DNA of 64,000 nt from Saccharothrix sp. ST-888 (lineage in GTDB: Bacteria > Actinomycetota > Actinomycetes > Streptomycetales > Streptomycetaceae): positions 44,285 through 108,284 of the forward strand of contig NZ_JYJF01000008.1 of the NCBI RefSeq assembly GCF_000955975.1. Direction: 5' to 3'. Positions 26,900-35,800 of this stretch are shown piece by piece. Within the stretch, counting starts at the first letter, position 1. Every line of letters starts with the position of its first letter. Made by a program: the position numbers and the translations under genes. Under the pieces are notes generated by a model, which was given only the letters and a program-made list of their open reading frames with translations, made no database searches and was not told where the DNA came from.

Positions 26900-27616
26900 A
26901 TGACGGATGAATTGCAGGCCATGCCCGAGGACTGGACCAGGGCACTCGCGGTCGTCGCGCACCCGGACGACATGGAATTCGGCGCGGCCGGGGCGGTCGC
27001 CGCCTGGACCGCCGCCGGCAAGTCGGTCTCCTACCTGCTGGCCACCCGTGGTGAGGCGGGTATCGCCGGGATGGAGCCGGAGCGCGCGGCGGCGGTCCGC
27101 GAGGACGAGCAGCGGGCGAGCGCGGCGATCGTCGGTGTGGAGCAGGTCGAGTTCCTCGACCACCGCGACGGCGTGGTCGAGGGCGGCCTGGCGCTGCGGC
27201 GCGACTTCACCGCCGCGATCCGGCGGCACCGGCCGGAGCTGGTGATCGGGTTCAACCACCACGACCGTTTCGTCAGCGGCCGCTGGAACACCCCCGACCA
27301 CCGGGAGACCGGGCGGGCCCTGCTGGACGCGGTCGGTGACGCGGGCAACCGCTGGATCTTCCCCGAGCCGGGCCTGGAACCCTGGGGCGGGGTGCGCTAC
27401 GTGGCGATGTCCAACTCGCCGCACGCCACCCACGCCGTCGACATCACCGCCGCCGTCGACAAGGCGGTCGCCTCGCTGGAGGCGCACGCCGCCTACCTGG
27501 CGGCGCTGGTGCCCCCGGTCTCCGACGTCCGGGGCCCGCTGGTCGGGCTCGCCCGCAGTGTCGGGGAGCGCTTCGGCGGCACCCTGGCGATCTCGTTCGA
27601 GCTGGTCCCCCGCTGA
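26900..27616 (+). CDS. PIG-L (LmbE-like) N-acetyl-sugar deacetylase / amidase
   Basis: This 238-residue zinc hydrolase has the AHPDDMEF motif that begins the family's metal site, and TPDHRETG supplies a further His. In actinomycetes the family includes MshB (mycothiol synthesis) and Mca (amidase that cleaves mycothiol-drug conjugates for detoxification). A Mca-like role against a thiol-reactive product would suit this cluster, but other PIG-L enzymes act on antibiotic sugars and no sugar genes are seen. The ATG at 26900 is preferred; an in-frame GTG-type start lies further up. A TATTTT hexamer at 26887-26892 suggests a nearly leaderless message. Confidence 0.82.
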   Translation: MTDELQAMPEDWTRALAVVAHPDDMEFGAAGAVAAWTAAGKSVSYLLATRGEAGIAGMEPERAAAVREDEQRASAAIVGVEQVEFLDHRDGVVEGGLALRRDFTAAIRRHRPELVIGFNHHDRFVSGRWNTPDHRETGRALLDAVGDAGNRWIFPEPGLEPWGGVRYVAMSNSPHATHAVDITAAVDKAVASLEAHAAYLAALVPPVSDVRGPLVGLARSVGERFGGTLAISFELVPR

Positions 27617-27665
27617 GCCGCTGACTCGCCGACCTGCTGACCTGCCGGCCCGGGGTCCCGTTCTC

Positions 27666-27707
27666 CCGGCTCCGGCCCCCCGCGCGGGTGCGGGGGGCCG
27701 GAGCCGG
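27666..27707. terminator. Bidirectional hairpin terminator
   Basis: An 18-bp perfect GC-rich stem (27666-27683 with 27690-27707) and 6-nt loop lie between the convergent deacetylase and methyltransferase genes. Confidence 0.75.
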
Positions 27708-27712
27708 GCCGG

Positions 27713-28459
27713 TCACGGCTTCGCCAGCACCGTCCGGTGCATCCGCCAGACCTGCGGTCGCGGCCGGTCCGGGTCGGGCAGTGCGAGCAGTTCCGCCAGG
27801 ACCGGCTCCACCACCGTCCGCCAGGTCTCCCCGTCCACGTCCCACAGGTAGGGCGGCAGCCGCCGGGCGAGGCTGTCGTGCAGCTCCCGCGGGCTGGTCG
27901 CCCGCTCGTACTCGGGCTCGTACTCCTGCCGGAGCAGCTTGAGCCCGGCGCCGCCGCCGGTCGCCGCCAGCCCGGCGGCCGTGTCCGGGCGCGGCGGTTG
28001 GAGGACGGCCAGCCGGTCCAGGGCGGCGGTCAGTTCGTCCGGCCCGGCGCCGGGCATGCCGTGCACCGCGACCAGCCGCCCGCCGGGCCGCAGCACCCGG
28101 GCCGCCTCCCGCACCGCGGCGTCCATGTCGCCCACCAGGTGCAGCACATGGACGAAGACGGTGTTCGCGAAGGAGGCGTCCGGGAACGGCAGGTCGCGGG
28201 CGTCCGCCTGGTGGACCCGGTCGCCGAGCCGCTCCCTGGCCCGGGCCAGCATCGGCGCGGACACGTCAACCCCCGATACCTCCCAGCCCAGCTCCTGCAG
28301 GCCCACCGCGACCACCCCGGTGCCCACCCCGACCTCCAGCACCGGGCCGGGCACCAGGTCGCGGTGGAGCGAGGCGGCCGACTGCCGTCCGCGCTCCAGA
28401 CCGCCGCGCATCCGGTCGTAGTCGTCGGCCACCCGGTCGAAGGCCATCGATTCGGTCAT
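27713..28459 (-). CDS. SAM-dependent class I methyltransferase
   Basis: This 248-residue Methyltransf_11-type enzyme has the SAM loop VLEVGVGTGVVAVGL, the acidic residue in SGVDVSAPML, and the post-I motifs DLPFPDASF and VLRPGGRLV. It could O- or N-methylate the product; the substrate cannot be read from sequence. It lies 83 nt after the two-domain hydrolase on the same strand, so they are probably an operon. The ATG at 28459 follows AAGGGAG and is preferred to a longer in-frame start that overlaps the upstream gene. Confidence 0.88.
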   Translation of the reverse strand: MTESMAFDRVADDYDRMRGGLERGRQSAASLHRDLVPGPVLEVGVGTGVVAVGLQELGWEVSGVDVSAPMLARARERLGDRVHQADARDLPFPDASFANTVFVHVLHLVGDMDAAVREAARVLRPGGRLVAVHGMPGAGPDELTAALDRLAVLQPPRPDTAAGLAATGGGAGLKLLRQEYEPEYERATSPRELHDSLARRLPPYLWDVDGETWRTVVEPVLAELLALPDPDRPRPQVWRMHRTVLAKP

Positions 28460-28542
28460 GCTTCGCTCCCTTGTCCAGTGCTGTCGGAAGTCCGGTGTCG
28501 CCCGTCCGGTGGAGTCGGAAGTCCCGCGGTGCCGGGCGGGCC

Positions 28543-30420
28543 TCATCGCTCCCAGCGGAGCTCCTCGCCGTCAGCGCCGGGACACCCCGGCTCCCGGACG
28601 AACCCCCCGATCAGCCGCGCCACCAGGTCGGCGCGGTCGTGGAGGCAGTAGTGGGTGGCGCCGAGCAGCTCGACATGCCGGGCGTGCGGGTAGTGGACCA
28701 GTGCGGCCCGCGCCCGCTCGGGCGAGGCGACCTCGTCGTGCTCGGCGGTCACGAAGAGCACCGGCACGTCCACGCCCGCCGCGTCCGGCGCGCTGTCGTA
28801 CGCCCAGAAGTCCAGCAGCTGGCCGGCGTACCTGATCAGGGAGTCCCGGTCCAGGAACGGCCGCCGGACGGACTCGCGCAGCGCCGGGGACACCGCCGTC
28901 AGCGCCTCCCACGGCCCCGGCGGGCCGTCCGTCCCCTCGGCGGCCGACGGACCGAACAGCTGGAGCAGCCGCCCGGCACGGGCCGGGTTGCGGATGACCC
29001 CGCGGCAGACCGCGTCGAGATTGCTCTCGTACGGGGTGTCCTGCTCCTGGCCGGGCCCGTCCAGCCGGAAGGACGGGTTCAGGAAGACCAGCGAGGCCAC
29101 CGCCGCCGGCTCGCGCCGCTGGAAGGCCGTGGCGACCTTGGCGCCCGTGCACCAGCCGACCAGGTGGACGGGCGTGCCCGCCGCCACCCCGGCCAGCCGG
29201 AGCGTGCCCGCCAGGTCGTCCAGCTGATCGTCGAGGGTGAACGGACGCGGGACCGGGCCGGTGCCGCGGACGTCCCAGGCCACCACCCGGTGTCCGGCCG
29301 CCAGCAGCGCCGTCAGCCGGTCCCAGGGCGTGCGCTCCTGACCCAGCGCGTTGATCAGCACCAGTACCGGCCCGTCGGCCGGCCCGCTGCTGCGCACCAC
29401 CAGCTCGGCGCCGCCCACCTCGGCCGAGCACACCGACTCGGGCGGTGCCGGCTGCCGGGCAGCGCCGGTCAGCCCGAGGTGGACCGCTCGGAGTAGTCTG
29501 CGGTGCGCGCCGGGCGGCGGCTGGGCGGGCAGCGGCTCGACGGAGGATGCGGCGGTGCACGCGGCGGCGAACGCCCGGAAGGGGGTGAGCCGCCGGTGCA
29601 GGGCTAATTCCACGGCGTCCAGCTCCCGTTCGCTCCCGGCCGGCTCCAGTCGCAGCCCGTACGCCGCGCCGAGCTCCGGCAGCAGGCCGACGATCCCGAC
29701 GAGTGGCGCGTCCAGCGCCCGGAACGGGCCGCCGCCGGGCTCCTCGGCCAGGTTCCGGAGCCGCTCGGCGGCCCGGTCCGACGACAGCAGCGGGACGGCC
29801 GCGCCGCTCGGTACCACCAGGCGGAAGGCCCGTCCGGACGGATAGCCGGGGCAGCGCTCCTCCAGGTCGGCCTGCCAGGCGTGCAGGGCGTCCAGCAGCA
29901 GGTGCGGGCCGCCCGCCGGGATGCCCCGGGCAACCGCCTCGGGAGCCACCGGCACCGGGGTCCGCATCGCCAGCCAGGGCACACCAGCGGCCAGGGCGGC
30001 CGCTGCGGCCTCGCGCAGCAGCAGCCGGTCGGCGCCGGGCGGGCCGGTCGAACCGGTCGAACCGGTCGGGCTGGTCGGGCTGGTCGGGCCGGTCGGGCCG
30101 GTCGGGCCCACGGTGACCACCCGCAGCGCCCGCGCGCCGAGTGCGGACAGTGCCGCGAACAGCGCCCGGCCCGCCGCCAGGTCGGCAGGCCCCGGTTCAC
30201 CGGGAGCCACCCACCAGACCTCTGCCGCCCGCAGCTGCGCCAGCGCGGCCGGAAACCCGCCGGGCGCCACGGCTCGTCCCGCCATGGCCGGTTCCGCCGA
30301 AGCCGGTACGGTCGGGACGGTCGTCAGCAGGGCGGCCGGGACGGGCGCGGCGGCGGCCAGCGCGCCCGCCAGCACCGCGGAGGCGCCGCCGGTGCCGGCC
30401 ACGAGCACGGAGTGGGCCAT
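28543..30420 (-). CDS. Two-domain protein: NAD(P)-binding-like N-terminus and Cys-nucleophile alpha/beta hydrolase
   Basis: This 625-residue fusion begins with a Rossmann-like segment (VLVAGTGGASAVLAGAL), weakly like NmrA/SDR proteins. A Gly-Pro-Thr repeat hinge follows at about 105-127. The C-terminal alpha/beta hydrolase (about 340-615) has its nucleophile elbow as GWCTGA, so Cys replaces the usual Ser. AEHDEV and THYCLHD supply the probable Asp and His. Cys-elbow hydrolases include PhaC-type acyltransferases and dienelactone hydrolases, so acyl transfer or hydrolysis is possible. I do not recognise a specific biosynthetic function. The gene is transcribed away from the carrier/adenylation genes, with operator G in the shared intergenic region. 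Confidence 0.7.
   Translation of the reverse strand: MAHSVLVAGTGGASAVLAGALAAAAPVPAALLTTVPTVPASAEPAMAGRAVAPGGFPAALAQLRAAEVWWVAPGEPGPADLAAGRALFAALSALGARALRVVTVGPTGPTGPTSPTSPTGSTGSTGPPGADRLLLREAAAAALAAGVPWLAMRTPVPVAPEAVARGIPAGGPHLLLDALHAWQADLEERCPGYPSGRAFRLVVPSGAAVPLLSSDRAAERLRNLAEEPGGGPFRALDAPLVGIVGLLPELGAAYGLRLEPAGSERELDAVELALHRRLTPFRAFAAACTAASSVEPLPAQPPPGAHRRLLRAVHLGLTGAARQPAPPESVCSAEVGGAELVVRSSGPADGPVLVLINALGQERTPWDRLTALLAAGHRVVAWDVRGTGPVPRPFTLDDQLDDLAGTLRLAGVAAGTPVHLVGWCTGAKVATAFQRREPAAVASLVFLNPSFRLDGPGQEQDTPYESNLDAVCRGVIRNPARAGRLLQLFGPSAAEGTDGPPGPWEALTAVSPALRESVRRPFLDRDSLIRYAGQLLDFWAYDSAPDAAGVDVPVLFVTAEHDEVASPERARAALVHYPHARHVELLGATHYCLHDRADLVARLIGGFVREPGCPGADGEELRWER
30042..30104 (-). repeat. 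Seven-copy 9-nt repeat in hydrolase fusion
   Basis: Tandem 9-nt units of the form GGCCGGTCG, AACCGGTCG and GGCTGGTCG encode the Gly-Pro-Thr/Ser hinge of the two-domain hydrolase. The copies differ only in the first four bases of the unit, and identical variants lie next to each other, as expected from slippage. Confidence 0.9.
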
Positions 30421-30489
30421 GGTCCTCTCATCCTGGTCGTCCTGGATGCGGCAAGACGCTCCAGGATTGACTGCGGGATGCCGCGCCTC

Positions 30490-30532
30490 TGCTCACAAGT
30501 GAGCATTCCGACCGGCCCGGAGACGTCATTAT
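30490..30532 (+). promoter_or_regulatory. Crp-type operator and -10 box (site G), loading-module genes
   Basis: A perfect palindrome TGCTCA-CAAG-TGAGCA (30490-30505) lies 21 nt before CATTAT (30527-30532). The start would be near 30539, giving a long leader (about 175 nt) to the carrier-protein ATG at 30714. The mirror hexamer on the minus strand (AATCCT) is poor, so control of the divergent hydrolase gene is less certain. Confidence 0.72.
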
Positions 30533-30622
30533 CGACCCGCCGGTGAAACCCGCCGCGCGCAATCGGGACGACGTCCGGAGCGGCCCCTCGGGAAATCGGG
30601 GAAATGATCCGGCGGATCGGCT

Positions 30623-30658
30623 TTCCGTACTGCGTTCCGTACTGCGTTCCGCACTGCG
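30623..30658 (+). repeat. Three-copy 12-nt repeat in the leader of the carrier-protein gene
   Basis: Units TTCCGTACTGCG, TTCCGTACTGCG and TTCCGCACTGCG lie in tandem between the predicted promoter G and the ATG at 30714. No function is evident; the long leader suggests some post-transcriptional control is possible. Confidence 0.8.
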
Positions 30659-30713
30659 CGGGGGCCTTGCCGCGCCCGTGGGCACCGCCGAGGCACGAAG
30701 GGGGACGGTCGAG

Positions 30714-30962
30714 ATGGCTGTGCAGTGGAATCCGGCCTACGAGCACGCGGTCCGGTCGGCGCTGCGCGGCCTGCCGGACCACGCGCCGCTCGACCCGGAC
30801 GCGCCGCTGCCGGCGTTCGGACTGGACTCCCTCGGCATGGTGGCCCTGGCCGGCGTCCTGGAGGACGAGTTCGCCATCACTCTCCCCGACGAGGCCATGG
30901 TGCCCGCCACCTTCGCCACCGCAGGCAGACTGTGGGGCGTCGTGGCCGGCCTGCGCGACTGA
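30714..30962 (+). CDS. Discrete peptidyl carrier protein (loading)
   Basis: This 82-residue carrier protein has the phosphopantetheine site FGLDSLGMVAL. The neighbouring adenylation gene, 51 nt downstream, makes it the likely acceptor of the starter amino acid, as in the LnmQ/LnmP pair of leinamycin, where D-alanine is loaded. The ATG at 30714 follows AAGGGGG. A longer in-frame extension upstream is basic and not carrier-like, and is rejected. The aminoacyl-carrier would feed the first Cy domain of the NRPS-PKS. Confidence 0.87.
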   Translation: MAVQWNPAYEHAVRSALRGLPDHAPLDPDAPLPAFGLDSLGMVALAGVLEDEFAITLPDEAMVPATFATAGRLWGVVAGLRD

Positions 30963-31013
30963 CGTTCCGTCGGGGCCGAGCCAATTCGTCGGGGCCGAAC
31001 CAAGGAGACCCCG

Positions 31014-32609
31014 ATGACCAGCACCACCCTGCTGCACGAGTGGTTCCGAACGGGCCTGCGCCGCAATCCCGACGGACCCGCCCTCGCCGTGGCCGGCGAG
31101 CAGATCGCCTACCGCACGCTGGACCTGCGCGCCCGGGCCTGGGCCGCGGCCCTCCTGGCAGCGCCTGCGGGTGCGCCGACCCGGGTCGGCATCCTGGCGG
31201 CCAAGAGCCCGGAGGCGTACACCGGTCTGCTCGCCACGCTCTACGCCGGTGCGGCGGCCGTACCGCTCGGGCCGGAGAACCCCGTCGCCCGCAACCTGGC
31301 CGTCGCCGAGGCCGCCGGGGTGGACGCCCTGATCGTCGATCCGGCGGGGGCGGCCCAGGTCCGGCCGCTCGCGGAGCTGCTGCCGCTGCGGACCGTCCTG
31401 GCCCCGCGCGGACCGGGCGGCGCGATCCCGGACGGCCTGGCCGAGGAGTACCGCGAGCCCACCGGGCGCAGCGTCGCGGACCTCGCCTACATCCTCTTCA
31501 CCTCCGGGTCGACCGGCAGCCCCAAGGGGGTGCCGATCAGCCACGGGAACGTCGGCGCCTTCCTGCGGGCGGCGCTGCCCAGGTACTCCTTCGGCCCGGC
31601 CGACCGTTTCAGTCAGATCTACGAACTCACCTTCGACCTGGCGATGTTCGACCTCTTCATGGCCTGGGCGAGCGGCGCCTGCGTCCACTCGCTCTCCCGC
31701 CTCCAGGCCCTCGACCCGGCACGCTGCGTCCGGGCCCACGGGCTGACGGTCTGGCACACCACCCCCAGCCTGGCGCGCGCCCTGCAGAGCCGGGGCCTGC
31801 TGGGGGCGGACAGCATGCCAGGACTGCGGCACACCGTCTTCTGCGGCGAGCCGCTGCCCGAGGACACCGCACTCGCCTGGCACCGGGCCGCGCCCCGCAG
31901 CACCGTCGACAACATCTACGGGCCCACCGAGCTCACCATCGCCTGCACCGCCCACCGTTGGGAGCCACCCGGGCCGGTCGGGTCCGCCGTCGGGCCCGAC
32001 GGGGACGCTGCGTCGAGGACGGCGGGCGGCGGGACGGTGCCGATCGGGGTGCCGAACGAGGGTATGGAGTACTTCCTGCTGTCCTCGCCCAGCAGCGCGG
32101 ACGCCTTCGTCGGCGAGCTGTGCATGACCGGCCCGCAGATGTTCGGCGGCTACCTGGACCCGGCCAACGACAGGGGACGGTTCGTGACGCACGCGGGCCG
32201 CCGCTGGTACCGCACCGGCGACCGGGTGCGGCTCGACGACACCGTCGGCCTGATCCACCTGGGCCGGAACGACACCCAGGTGAAGGTCAACGGCTACCGG
32301 GTCGAGCCGAGCGAAGTGGCGGCCCAGATACGGGCGCTGACCGGTTCCGACGCCGTGGCCTTCGCGGCCGCCACGCCGGACGGGACCGTCCTGGCCGCGT
32401 ACGTGCTCGGCGGTCCCGCCCCCGATCTCGTCGCGCTGGCCCGCCGGCTCGCCGAGCGACTGCCCGCCTACATGCTCCCCGGCCACCTGTGGTGGCTGCC
32501 CGTCGCACCGCTGAACGGCAACGGGAAGACGGACCTCGCGCTGTTGAAGGCCGAGGCGGTCGACCGGATCGCCGAACTCGCGGGCGGCGGCCCGGACCTC
32601 GCCGAGTGA
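31014..32609 (+). CDS. Stand-alone adenylation enzyme, DltA-like (starter amino acid activation)
   Basis: This 531-residue ANL-superfamily enzyme activates an amino acid with ATP and loads the carrier at 30714. Core motifs are FTSGSTGSPKGV, IYGPTELT, YRTGDR and NGYRVEPSE, with the catalytic Lys in NGNGKTDLA. The pocket begins with D-L in TFDLAMFD, as in alpha-amino-acid enzymes. The segment VFCGEPLP matches the FCGE motif of DltA, whose Cys controls selectivity for D-alanine. By analogy with LnmQ, D-alanine is the best guess, with glycine or L-alanine as alternatives. The ATG follows AAGGAG. Confidence 0.88.
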   Translation: MTSTTLLHEWFRTGLRRNPDGPALAVAGEQIAYRTLDLRARAWAAALLAAPAGAPTRVGILAAKSPEAYTGLLATLYAGAAAVPLGPENPVARNLAVAEAAGVDALIVDPAGAAQVRPLAELLPLRTVLAPRGPGGAIPDGLAEEYREPTGRSVADLAYILFTSGSTGSPKGVPISHGNVGAFLRAALPRYSFGPADRFSQIYELTFDLAMFDLFMAWASGACVHSLSRLQALDPARCVRAHGLTVWHTTPSLARALQSRGLLGADSMPGLRHTVFCGEPLPEDTALAWHRAAPRSTVDNIYGPTELTIACTAHRWEPPGPVGSAVGPDGDAASRTAGGGTVPIGVPNEGMEYFLLSSPSSADAFVGELCMTGPQMFGGYLDPANDRGRFVTHAGRRWYRTGDRVRLDDTVGLIHLGRNDTQVKVNGYRVEPSEVAAQIRALTGSDAVAFAAATPDGTVLAAYVLGGPAPDLVALARRLAERLPAYMLPGHLWWLPVAPLNGNGKTDLALLKAEAVDRIAELAGGGPDLAE

Positions 32610-32687
32610 GCCGGACCGTGTCCCGTCGCCGCGGCGGCCGCCCGAGGCTTTACCGCCGCGTGGCCGCTCGCGCGGACCGGCGGTGCG

Positions 32688-32730
32688 CGCTCAATTCTGA
32701 GCAGGCCGGGCCCGCCGCCGTCGCTAGGGT
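32688..32730 (+). promoter_or_regulatory. Crp-type operator and -10 box (site C), giant PKS operon
   Basis: CGCTCA-ATTC-TGAGCA (32688-32703) lies 21 nt before TAGGGT (32725-32730). The predicted start near 32737 gives a 120-nt leader to the ATG at 32857. It would control the giant PKS and the following HMGS2, ACP and KS genes. Confidence 0.78.
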
Positions 32731-32856
32731 CACCCTTGAGCCCGACTCCCGTGACCGCCGGGGAGGTTGCGGGCAGGAGTCCCGCCGCAGGGTGACCCGG
32801 TGCAGGGCGACCCGGTGCCGCGGCCACTCGCCGGACAGCCGAGGGGATGTGCAGCC

Positions 32857-35800
32857 ATGCCCACCAGTGAGATCGAATGTCGACTGACGCTTCGGCACAG
32901 CGACTTCATCATGCAGAACCACCGGGTGCACGGTGTCTCGGTGATGCCCGGGGCGGTGTTCCTCGACGTCGTCCTGCGCATCCTCGACGCGCGCGGCCTG
33001 GACTGGCGCCGGGCGGTCCTGCGCGACATCCTCTTCTCCGCCCCGATGGCGACTGCGGACGGCCGCGACCTGGAGGTGCGGCTGCGCATCGCCGAGGAAC
33101 GGGACGGGGTCCGCCGGGTCACCGCGCTGAGCCGGCCCGTCGGAGATCGGCCCGGTGAACATCGGCCCGGCGAAGATCGGCTTGGCGGCGGTCAACCGGC
33201 TGACTGGCAGCCGCACTTCACGGCCGACCTGGCCTGGGACGACGCCCCCCTGCCGGCGGATCTGGAGGTGGCGGCGCTCAAGGCGTCCGCGACCAGGGTG
33301 CGGGACATGGCGGAGCTGTACGCGCAGGCCCGGGCCGAACGGATCGAGCACGGCGCGCCGATGAAGTGCTTCGGCACCCTCTACCAGGGCGGCGGCCGGC
33401 TGCTCGCCGAACTCGACCTGGACCCGCAGAGTGCCCCGGGCGAGGAGCGCTTCCATCTCCACCCCGCCAAACTGGACGCGGCCACCATCGTCGCCTTCGG
33501 CCAACTCCAGCCCCCCGGCGACCCGTTCATCCCGGTGCACATCGCCGAGTTCCGCGCACCCCGGCGGGCGACCGGGCGCTGCTACGTCCACATCCCGCAG
33601 CCGGAGGTGCTGGCGCCCTCCGGCGACGTCCAGTACAGCGACTGTCTGATCCACGACGAACACGGGCGCTTCGTCGCCGGGTTCAGCAAGCTCAGCTGCA
33701 AGCGCATCCGCAGCGCCGGGCTGATCACCCGCCTGCTGGCGGAGCCGGAGCGGGCCCTCGCCACGGCCGTCACAGCCGTGACACCGGTCCCGCCGGCGGC
33801 GGTCTCCGGAGCAGTGGCCGGACAGGCCGGAGCTGCGGTCGACGCGCGGCGAGCGGGCGGGGACTCCGTACAACCCGCCACCGCAGGCGAGTTGGCCGAG
33901 TACCTGCGCGGCATGGTCGGACGAATACTGGGCCGCCCGGCCGAGTCCGTCCGCACCGGCACCGGTTTCTACGACCTGGGGCTGGACTCGCTCGCGATGC
34001 TGACCATGAGCGGCGAGCTGGAGGGACTCGTCGGCACGCGGCTGTACCCCACCCTGCTCTTCGAGTTCAGCGACATCGACGGCCTGGCCCGGCACCTGAC
34101 CGCGAAGCACACGGTCCGGCTGCCGTCCGCGCAGGCGGCGGCGAGTACGGCCGTTCCGTCGGTGCCGCGCGCGGAGTCCGGCCCGCACGCGGGGTCGGTC
34201 GGCATCGGCTGCTACCGGCCGGTGTGGATCGAACAGCCGGTCGCAGCCGGTCCGGACGGTGGTGGTGACGGGCCGTTGGTGGTGCTGTCCGCAGACGTTG
34301 CGCTGCCGGCCGCGCTGCGCGCCCGCCTGGCCGGTTCCGGGCGCCGGGTCGTCCACGTCCGTCCGGGCTCCCCGGCTGCCCCGGCAGCGTCGGAGGGGCC
34401 GGACGAGATCACCGCCGACCCCACCGACCGGGCGCGGTGCGCCGAACTGGTCGCCCGCCTGGCGGACGCCTCGGCCTTCGTCCTGCTGGACGGCCCGGGC
34501 CCGGAGGCCGGCTCGGACACCGCCCCGGACAGCGGCTCGGGGAGTGGCCCGGACAGCGACCCGCTCACCGGCTACACCCGGCTGTGGACGCTCGCCGCAG
34601 CCCTCGTCGACAGCCGCCGGGCGACCCCCTGCACGCTGCTGCACGTCCACGCGGTACCGGAGGGCCAGGACAGCCGCCCCGAGCAGGAGGCACTGGCCGC
34701 GCTCGCCCGTACCGTCTCGGCGGAGACACCCGTGCTCGACTGCCGCACCACGGCGGTGCTCGGCGGCCCCCCGGCCGACCGCATCGCCGCCGCCGTCCTC
34801 GCCGAGCTGGCCGATCCGGCCGCCGAACGGCAGACCCGGCACGAGGCCGGCCGCCGGTCCGTACGCCGTCATGTGCCGGTCCCACTGCCGGTGGCCGGGC
34901 CCGGCGCGGGCGGTGGCGCACCGGCCCTGGTCGCCGGCGGCGTCTACCTGGTCACCGGTGGAGCGGGCGGCATCGGCGCCGCCGTCGCCCGGGACCTGGC
35001 CGAGCGGTACGGCGCCCGGCTGGTGCTCTGCGGCCGCAGCCCGCTCGGCCCGGAGATCTCCGCGCTGCTCGACGGTCTGCGCCGGGCGGGCGGCGAGGCC
35101 CACTACGTGCGCGCCGACGTGGCCACCGCCGCCGGCGCACGGGCCGCCGTGGACGGGGCGCGGGAGATCCACGGCCGCCTCGACGGGATCTTCCACTGCG
35201 CCGGTGCGGTGCACGACGCCGTTTTCTTCCGCAAGCAGCCGGATCGGGTCGCGCAGGTGCTGGCCCCCAAGGTGGCCGGCACGCTCCACCTGGACGAGGC
35301 CACGGCCGACCAGGAGTTGGGCGTGTTCGTGCTGTTCTCGTCGATCGCCGGCACCCTCGCCAATCCGGGCCAGTGCGACTACGCCTTCGCCAACGCCTTC
35401 CAGGACGCCTTCGCGGCCCGCCGCGCCGCCCGCTCCGACCGCACCGGCCGGACGCTCTCGGTGGCCTGGCCCTACTGGGCCGAAGGCGGCATGCGGGCCG
35501 GGTCCGCCGAGCCCGCGCGGGCCGACTCCGGACTCGCCGCGCTGTCCACGGCCGACGGGCTCCGGCTGCTGCGGCAGTGCCTGGCCGGTACGGAGCCACG
35601 GGTGGTCGCCGTGCACGGCGACCTCGATCTGTTGAGCCGTCAACTCGCGGTGACGGAGCAGTCGGAGGGCCTGCGACTCGCGGCGGTCGAGCGTGCGGAG
35701 GGTCGTCAACCCGCAGCGACGGAGCAGGAGGAGAGCCGTCAACCCGCAGAGACGGAGCGTGCGGAGAGGCGCGAGCCCGAGCCCACGGCGGCCCCGATGG

